From CAYNJF01 sp964351745 (GTDB taxonomy: Bacteria > Pseudomonadota > Gammaproteobacteria > Berkiellales > Berkiellaceae): 12,214 nt of DNA. The stretch covers positions 1 through 12,214 of the forward strand of contig CAYGPI010000077.1 of NCBI GenBank assembly GCA_964351745.1, in the 5' to 3' direction. The notes beneath the pieces were generated by a model. That model was not told the DNA's origin. It was given only the letters and a program-made list of their open reading frames with translations, and did no database searches. Positions 7,502 through 12,214 of this stretch are shown piece by piece (position 1 is the stretch's first letter; the number at the start of each line of letters is the position of its first letter). The position numbers and the translations under genes are program-made.

Positions 7502-8716
7502 ATGTCGTTAAAGAACGCTGCAGGTGGTGTCTTGCTTATTGCAGGCACAACAATTGGCGCCGCCGTGATTGTTTTACCGGTCGATACGGCTCATCTTGGC
7601 TTTAATTTAGCGACTCTATATTTTATCACGTGCTGGTTTTTCATGACCGTTGGCGCGCTCTATGTCTTAGAGGCTAACCTCCAAATTGGCTATGGGGCCA
7701 ATCTCATTTCAATGGCCAAACCAACGTTAGGCAAGCCTGGCCAGATCATTACTTGGATCATGTATTTATTATTACTCTACTCTCTCACCGCAGCCTATTT
7801 AACGGGTGCTGGGGCATGGGTTGCTAAGGGGCTTGCCACTTTTTCTGAGGCATCTACCGACACCATGATACCTATCGGAGCCTGCCTTGTTGCCATAGGG
7901 ATGACTGGCTTTTTAATCTTAGGAACTCATACGATTGATTTAATTAATCGAGTTTTAATGACGGTTCTCTTTGCCGCTGTGTTTACAGTGTTCTTCATTG
8001 CCATTGGTCACACCAAAGCTTCTTTATTATTTGAGCAACCTTCTCTTTTTGACTTAAAGCCACTGCCATTGATTGTCACCGGATTTGGATTTGCCATTAT
8101 TGTTCCCACCTTGACGGAATACCTGCATGGCAAAGATCGCCAACTCAAACGTGTCATCTTGATTGGAAGTTTATTCCCAATCGTGCTTTATCTTTTATGG
8201 GAAATGGTTATATTAGGCCTCATTCCACAAACAACACTACTTGACATGCAGCAATCTGGCCACCCTGCCATTGATTTACCATTGGCCATTAGCCAAGTCA
8301 CTCATCATCCTCAGCTCACGATGGCTACCTCTATCTTTTCTATTTTTGCTTTAGCAACCTCTATCTTGGGGGTAACTCTTTCTCTGTTTGATTTCCTTGC
8401 CGATGGCTTAAAAATCAAAAAAACACCTCGTGATAAATTGGTGTTGAGCGCAGTAACCTTTATACCGCCTTTATTTTTTGTCTCTATTTATCCGGATGCT
8501 TTTGCTCATGTTCTTCGTTTTGCAGGGATCTACGTGTGCGTCATCTTAGGCGTCCTTCCGGCTTTAATGGTGTATGTTGGTCGATACAAAAAGCAATTTG
8601 ACCATCACCAAATTGTATGGGGAGGCAAGCCGATGCTTTTTGTGACGTTGCTTTTCTTCTGTGCAACTATCATTGTTGAAATCGCACATCTTTGCGGTAT
8701 GACTTTAATTATTTAA
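7502..8716 (+). CDS. Aromatic amino acid permease (Tyr/Trp transporter family)
   Basis: This 404-residue polytopic inner-membrane protein belongs to the hydroxy/aromatic amino acid permease family (TyrP, Mtr, TnaB), which import tyrosine or tryptophan with protons. It aligns along its length with E. coli TyrP: the N-terminal GGVLLIAGTTIGAAVIVLP (TyrP has AGTTIGAGMLAMP), YSLTAAYLTGAGAWVAKGL, FGFAIIVPTLTEYLHG, ALATSILGVTLSLFDFLADG and a TFIPPLFF-YPDAF block. About 11-12 hydrophobic helices are visible. Substrate cannot be decided: the FGFH motif of TyrP reads FGFA here. A good Shine-Dalgarno (AGGG, 7 bases before ATG) supports the start. It sits 17 bases after ftsX with no terminator between, and its TAA overlaps the rsmJ ATG by one base (TAATG), so it is probably the fourth gene of the ftsY operon. 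Confidence 0.93.
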   Translation: MSLKNAAGGVLLIAGTTIGAAVIVLPVDTAHLGFNLATLYFITCWFFMTVGALYVLEANLQIGYGANLISMAKPTLGKPGQIITWIMYLLLLYSLTAAYLTGAGAWVAKGLATFSEASTDTMIPIGACLVAIGMTGFLILGTHTIDLINRVLMTVLFAAVFTVFFIAIGHTKASLLFEQPSLFDLKPLPLIVTGFGFAIIVPTLTEYLHGKDRQLKRVILIGSLFPIVLYLLWEMVILGLIPQTTLLDMQQSGHPAIDLPLAISQVTHHPQLTMATSIFSIFALATSILGVTLSLFDFLADGLKIKKTPRDKLVLSAVTFIPPLFFVSIYPDAFAHVLRFAGIYVCVILGVLPALMVYVGRYKKQFDHHQIVWGGKPMLFVTLLFFCATIIVEIAHLCGMTLII

Positions 8717-9360
8717 TGTACGAGCTTGTTAGCACAGAGCAAGGGTTATGCTTAAGTCACACACAGGATAAAAAAGAATTACCTATTGTGGTTGATTTCT
8801 CGGACAAAGCATTAACGCATCGAAGGCTGTTTTTAAGACGAACCAGAGATGGGCTAGTTAAAGCAGTCCATAAAAATAATCAACAATTATCTATCTTAGA
8901 TGTCACGGCAGGGCTCGGTCAAGACAGTTTCCTCTTGGCCTCGCTTGGTCACCATGTCACCTTGTTAGAGCGCAGCCCTAGCATTGCCGCGCTGCTTAAA
9001 GATGGCTTGGAGCGAGCCAAAAGGCAGGTTGAGCTAGCCCCTATTGTTGACCGCATGCATCTTATCCATGAGGATAGCTTTTGCTACTTACAGCAGACTA
9101 AGACAACTTACGATGTCATTTTTTGCGACCCCATGTTTCCTATCAGTAAAAAATCTCGAGCTGTGCGTAAAGAAATGCGTGCATTATCACAGATAGCCGG
9201 CTCAGATCTAGATGCAGCTCAGATTGTTGAGCTTGCTAAAAAGAAAGCCAAGCTTAAAGTTGTCGTCAAAAGACCAAGATTGGCCCTCCCATTAAGCCCA
9301 AATCCTTGTTATAGTTACATTTTTAAAGCTTGTCGATTTGACGTCTACGTGACGCTTTAA
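8716..9360 (+). CDS. rsmJ: 16S rRNA (guanine(1516)-N(2))-methyltransferase RsmJ, short N-terminus
   Basis: This class I SAM methyltransferase methylates N2 of G1516 in 16S rRNA. Matches to E. coli RsmJ include VVDFSDKALTHRR (25-37), the SAM loop LDVTAGLGQDSFLLASLG (61-78), LLERSP (83-88), the catalytic-type CDPMFPISKKS (137-147) and VVVKRPR followed by a C-terminal CRFDVYVTL. I chose ATG 8716 because it overlaps the permease stop (TAATG) and gives 214 residues; a TTG at 8692 in the same frame would add only 8 residues and overlap the permease by 25 bases. An in-frame TGA at 8677-8679 rules out a longer form, so the roughly 32-residue N-terminal part of the E. coli protein is absent. The GGGRG turn after the HRR motif in E. 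coli RsmJ is replaced by LRRTRDG. The fold assignment is sure; the exact target position is inferred from family membership. Confidence 0.92.
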   Translation: MYELVSTEQGLCLSHTQDKKELPIVVDFSDKALTHRRLFLRRTRDGLVKAVHKNNQQLSILDVTAGLGQDSFLLASLGHHVTLLERSPSIAALLKDGLERAKRQVELAPIVDRMHLIHEDSFCYLQQTKTTYDVIFCDPMFPISKKSRAVRKEMRALSQIAGSDLDAAQIVELAKKKAKLKVVVKRPRLALPLSPNPCYSYIFKACRFDVYVTL

Positions 9361-9438
9361 TTTATTATCAAGTCTCCCCCTTTTTATCACCGATATGCTA
9401 CCTTCGCCTTAGGGGAAAAATACACTCTGGAGATCATC
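9361..9438. promoter_or_regulatory. Intergenic gap after rsmJ, possible weak promoter
   Basis: The 78 bases between rsmJ and the next gene hold a possible -10 box TATGCT (9394-9399) but no matching -35 at a normal distance, and no clear hairpin terminator for the ftsY operon. The Shine-Dalgarno GGAG (9429-9432) lies 6 bases before the next ATG. Either a weak or activated promoter sits here or the next gene is read from the operon. Confidence 0.25.
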
Positions 9439-11142
9439 ATGCGTGCTATAAAAATAACAGGCCTACTTGTCATCACAGCCTTTGCAGCTTACTCAATGCT
9501 GTGGTATTACAACGGTAAAGCCAGCCTTAGACAAACAGAAACATGGCTAGAAAATTTAGCCAACCATCCTATGATAGAGTCTATGTCTTATGACTCCTTA
9601 TCTCTTAAAGGATATCCCTTTTCGATAAAACTTGTTATCCATAAACCTAAAATGACCGTTGATCTCCTACCTCTCGTCAAAAGCGTCATGGCCATGCATC
9701 CAACATCAACTGAAAAACCACAGCAAACAAGCATGACTGTTTATTATGATGATGACTTCATCATTAAGACTAATGCGATCGGTAGCGCCTATACCATGAT
9801 GTCAACTGGCGACATACACATCACTCAAAAAACAGCAGACGGTGAATTCCATCTTCGTGAGACCTCTGAAGATCGCTATGTAAAAATTCGTTTAAATTGG
9901 TTCGATGCCCTGGCTCATCATGGTAACCTCGAAAAAATTGCGCAGTATAAACCATCCATCTCTGACGCCAACTCTAAAGTGATCAAAGCCTTAGAAGCGA
10001 AAAATCTTGAAAATTTAAGTTTCTTATTTTATGAAGTCAATAAAATAAAGCTCTACAGCAAAAAAGTGACTGGGATTAACGAGCTTAATGATGAGGTGAT
10101 GTATACCGCAGATGAAGTACGTTATGAAATCTCACACAAAGATTTAGGTGACAACAGAATGCATGCAGGGCTCTTGCTTGAAGCTATCAATTTTAATGCC
10201 ACTCAAGAATACTTAAATGAAACCATGAATTTAACCAAAAGGCTTGGCTTTAAAACTGTTACCTCACCAGCTCTTGAAAGTTACCAAGATGCTAATATTT
10301 TACTTGATATCAATTACGACGGACCTAGTCATTTTAAAGAAACCATTGACGGGCTAATACACGCTGATGTCCAGGTGGCTTTCGACAATAAACTTTATCA
10401 TTACGATAATAAAGGTGTCGTTGATGTTAATTATAAAGAAGGTGAACTTGTTGATGTCAATATTGATATTGGTGACAGCGCCAAATTCTCACCTAAAAGT
10501 TACAATTATTTCATGCAGGCCTATCAAAACATCTTAACGAACATAGAGAAGGAAACGCCTACGACCAATCGAGCCTCTGAAGTTGAAACTAAAAAAATGT
10601 TTGCGTTTCTTAGAGCCAACGCACAAGAGGTTGTCCCTAAACTTCATGAACTTGGACAAATGAATGGCGGTTTAAAGTTACATGCTCAACAACTTGGCGC
10701 TTCGCTCTTTGACTTCAATATTAACGATATCTCTTTCATCAACGAGCTCTATGGGCTAGCCATGTCAGGCCAATTAAAGCTTAGTACGGTCGTGCCTATA
10801 CCGACAGGTAACCTTGATCTAGCGATGACAGGCTTTGAAGTGATGCTTGATAGGTTTAATCCTTATCTTAATTTTGCTGTGCGCTTTTTTGACGAGTATA
10901 ATATGCCAAAACCTACTTATCTCGACAAACAATTCACGCCACGACTCAAAACATTCTTGAGAGCATTATCCAATGCCAATCAAGAAGATAAAGATATCGT
11001 CCTTAAAGCAAAATTCCAAGCCAAGCCACCGTTCGTCGATGTTGGTGGCAAATCTCAAGATGAGATCCTCATGTTGTTTATGGAAATTTTTCCACCACCA
11101 CCACCGCCACCTGTTGTCGCATCGCCAACGGACATTGAATAG
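9439..11142 (+). CDS. Uncharacterised membrane-anchored periplasmic protein with polyproline tail
   Basis: I do not recognise this 567-residue protein with confidence. It has an N-terminal signal anchor (hydrophobic residues 7-24 after MRAIK) and a large, presumably periplasmic, cysteine-free body. Residues 51-72 (YDSLSLKGYPFSIKLVIHKPKM) resemble the opening of large beta-rich envelope proteins such as the DUF2125 or DUF945/YdgA groups; this is a resemblance by eye only. Alternating beta-like stretches continue (for example DVQVAFDNKLYHYDNKGVVDVNY and MNGGLKLHAQQLGASLFDFNI). The C-terminus carries seven consecutive prolines just before the last ten residues, a stretch that should need elongation factor P for translation. 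The ATG has a good Shine-Dalgarno (GGAG, 6-base spacing). A perfect 13-bp hairpin starts 6 bases after the TAG stop. Codon use and G+C look like the neighbours, so there is no sign of recent transfer. Confidence 0.85.
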   Translation: MRAIKITGLLVITAFAAYSMLWYYNGKASLRQTETWLENLANHPMIESMSYDSLSLKGYPFSIKLVIHKPKMTVDLLPLVKSVMAMHPTSTEKPQQTSMTVYYDDDFIIKTNAIGSAYTMMSTGDIHITQKTADGEFHLRETSEDRYVKIRLNWFDALAHHGNLEKIAQYKPSISDANSKVIKALEAKNLENLSFLFYEVNKIKLYSKKVTGINELNDEVMYTADEVRYEISHKDLGDNRMHAGLLLEAINFNATQEYLNETMNLTKRLGFKTVTSPALESYQDANILLDINYDGPSHFKETIDGLIHADVQVAFDNKLYHYDNKGVVDVNYKEGELVDVNIDIGDSAKFSPKSYNYFMQAYQNILTNIEKETPTTNRASEVETKKMFAFLRANAQEVVPKLHELGQMNGGLKLHAQQLGASLFDFNINDISFINELYGLAMSGQLKLSTVVPIPTGNLDLAMTGFEVMLDRFNPYLNFAVRFFDEYNMPKPTYLDKQFTPRLKTFLRALSNANQEDKDIVLKAKFQAKPPFVDVGGKSQDEILMLFMEIFPPPPPPPVVASPTDIE

Positions 11143-11148
11143 CGATAT

Positions 11149-11178
11149 AACCTAAGGTAAAGTCTTTTACCTTAGGTT
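11149..11178 (+). terminator. Perfect 13-bp hairpin after the 567-residue gene, possible terminator
   Basis: AACCTAAGGTAAA (11149-11161) is followed by the tetraloop GTCT and its exact reverse complement (11166-11178). Its place, 6 bases after the stop codon, suits a transcript end or 3'-end-stabilising structure. No T-run follows on either strand, so it is not a canonical intrinsic terminator and read-through into the next gene is possible. Confidence 0.5.
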
Positions 11179-11183
11179 GCGGT

Positions 11184-11212
11184 TTGATAAGCCAACGTTT
11201 AGTATCTAAATA
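11184..11212 (+). promoter_or_regulatory. Candidate sigma-70 promoter for the cytochrome/TPR gene
   Basis: TTGATA (11184-11189, five of six matches to TTGACA) lies 17 bases before TAAATA (11207-11212, three of six matches to TATAAT). Transcription would begin near 11219, inside the 58-base leader. The -35 box overlaps the left arm of the inverted repeat at 11186-11198, so a transcript from this promoter would lack that arm. Confidence 0.35.
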
Positions 11213-11256
11213 TCTCTTTTTTTCGAGGCATTTTAATGATGAGACGTTGGCTTATC
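11186..11256. repeat. Inverted repeat (2 x 13 bp) spanning the translation start of the next gene
   Basis: GATAAGCCAACGT (11186-11198) and ACGTTGGCTTATC (11244-11256) are exact reverse complements, separated by 45 bases. The right arm covers codons 4-7 (and the last base of codon 3) of the downstream gene; the loop contains its Shine-Dalgarno GAGG (11225-11228) and start codon. By uniform base statistics fewer than one such perfect close pair is expected in a window this size, so it is unlikely to be chance, but its function is not shown. Confidence 0.85.
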
Positions 11257-12214
11257 CTCTCTCTCAGTATCTTCACTGTCAATGGTTATGCCGTCACTGG
11301 CGATGAGTTAAGAGGCAACATGCATACACTTGGTAATCATTTGCAAACAATATTACCTCTCATTTTCGCCCCCGAAAAAGACCTTATGAAACATGAAGCT
11401 GAGATTAATCTTCAAGTTGCTGAGCTCATTCGTGATTTTAGCCGCTCAAAACAGCATTTTGAAAATGACAGTCTTACTTTTAAGGCTTCCTTCCAAATGA
11501 CTCAAGATTACTTAAAGGACACTAAAGTCTACTTAGATCAAAAGAAACTTATCCTTGCTGTTGATAAGTTAAAAACATTACCGTCTTTATGCATTTCTTG
11601 CCATATACAAGATACAAAACAAAACAAGGATTTTTTTGGTTTACAAAGAAAGGCTTTTCAGTCTGATTTTCAATATGCTGAATTTAGTTTTGCGACACGA
11701 GACTATGGAGAGGCGATCCAATACTTTGATAAATTTTTAACGAAACCTGGCGCCTTTAAAAGTGAAGCTCAAACCGAAACAGCCCTTGAGCGACTACTCA
11801 CCCTTTATGTGCAAATTGACCACCAACCTCAAATGGCAGCAACTTACTTAAATGAATATTTGCCCTTTATTGTTGACTTTCCCAACATCAAGCATACTTT
11901 AAACAGCTGGATTGAAGCTCTAAATCATTTACCAGAAAACCAAAGGGCGCTTTTAACTGGCGAATCAACCTTAACGTTTGAAAGACTGAAAGAGCTTTCT
12001 ATCCCTTTAGAAGGCAATGTTCAGAGCACAAAAGATGATGATGTTACCTTCGTTATCATAAGAAGCCTTATCCATGCTTATCTCGATAAAAAGCCCGATG
12101 CTAAAGAGGTGCCGGCTTTACTCTATTGGCTGGCCTTATCAGAGAAGCATCTTAACTATTTGTACTTCAACCCAATATCAGAAGTTATTCTTACGGCGTT
12201 AGTCATCAGGTACC
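11236..12214 (+). CDS. Exported monohaem cytochrome-like protein with TPR-like repeats (3' end outside the window)
   Basis: This open frame runs off the right edge with 326 complete codons and no stop. It begins with a signal peptide, MMRRWLILSLSIFTVNGYA, with likely cleavage after residue 19, so it should be periplasmic. Residues about 20-130 look all-helical and end in C119-I-S-C122-H123, a CXXCH covalent haem c motif; a helical bundle closed by CXXCH recalls cytochrome c'. The next part looks like TPR-type helical hairpins, for example AEFSFATRDYGEAIQYFDKFL and TALERLLTLYVQIDHQPQMAATYLNEYL. I do not know a named family with this order. The first ATG (11236) is preferred over the adjacent ATG 11239 because GAGG lies 7 bases upstream. 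The start region lies in a 13-bp inverted repeat. A role in envelope redox chemistry or a protein-protein scaffold is possible, but no function can be assigned. Confidence 0.85.
   Translation, partial: MMRRWLILSLSIFTVNGYAVTGDELRGNMHTLGNHLQTILPLIFAPEKDLMKHEAEINLQVAELIRDFSRSKQHFENDSLTFKASFQMTQDYLKDTKVYLDQKKLILAVDKLKTLPSLCISCHIQDTKQNKDFFGLQRKAFQSDFQYAEFSFATRDYGEAIQYFDKFLTKPGAFKSEAQTETALERLLTLYVQIDHQPQMAATYLNEYLPFIVDFPNIKHTLNSWIEALNHLPENQRALLTGESTLTFERLKELSIPLEGNVQSTKDDDVTFVIIRSLIHAYLDKKPDAKEVPALLYWLALSEKHLNYLYFNPISEVILTALVIRY

Noticed and set aside
8692..8715. A TTG start for rsmJ, 8 codons upstream of the ATG.
   Set aside because: It would overlap the permease by 25 bases, adds residues with no match to the family, and the ATG in TAATG is the normal coupling arrangement.
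9376..9420. A run of C then T (9376-9385) and a run of G then A (9412-9420) looked like terminator stem arms after rsmJ.
   Set aside because: The two runs are complementary in parallel orientation only; they are not reverse complements and cannot form a hairpin.
12209..12214. The window ends exactly in GGTACC, a KpnI site, which could hint at a clone end.
   Set aside because: A six-base match at the edge is expected often enough by chance and the reading frame is open through it, so nothing can be concluded.
1..12214. A search by eye for CRISPR arrays, transposases, tRNA or rRNA genes and toxin-antitoxin pairs.
   Set aside because: No regularly spaced repeats, no recognisable transposase or RNA gene and no small paired genes were seen; nearly all sequence is filled by the genes listed.

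Overview
The window looks like chromosomal, housekeeping-type DNA from a gammaproteobacterium with a fairly A+T-rich genome (roughly 40% G+C by eye). The main evidence is gene order: an M16 protease pair and rsmD lie divergent from ftsY-ftsE-ftsX, an arrangement I know from Pseudomonas and, minus the proteases, from E. coli. The Cca protein aligns almost residue for residue with the E. coli enzyme. The low G+C and a Tyr/Trp-type permease would fit Legionella/Coxiella-like lineages, but that is only an inference.

Left arm, minus strand, read from about 4557 down to 1: an exported zinc protease with HxxEH, a membrane-anchored M16 partner that has lost the zinc site, RsmD (16S rRNA m2G966 methyltransferase), and Cca (tRNA CCA-adding enzyme, running off the left edge). 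Each of the three junctions is a 4-base ATGA stop/start overlap, so the four genes look like one translationally coupled operon. A 76-bp divergent intergenic region (4558-4633) separates this unit from the right arm.

Right arm, plus strand: ftsY (SRP receptor), ftsE and ftsX (ABC-type regulator of septal cell-wall hydrolysis), then an 11-12-helix aromatic amino acid permease, then rsmJ (16S rRNA m2G1516 methyltransferase). Gaps are 6, -8, 17 and -1 bases, so this also looks like one operon. rpoH, the usual gene after ftsX, is absent and the permease sits in its place. The window therefore holds both RsmD and RsmJ, which both make N2-methylguanosine in 16S rRNA.

From 9361 onward the genes are less familiar. 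A 567-residue membrane-anchored protein with a seven-proline tail follows a 78-bp gap. It ends 6 bases before a perfect 13-bp hairpin. After this comes a gene cut by the right edge. It has no stop codon inside the window and encodes an exported protein with one CXXCH haem-binding motif at the end of a helical N-terminal domain, followed by TPR-like helices. Its start region lies inside a second perfect inverted repeat (2 x 13 bp, 45-base loop). This right end, a cytochrome/TPR protein under a possible structured leader, is the least explained part of the window. I saw no CRISPR array, insertion sequence, tRNA or rRNA.
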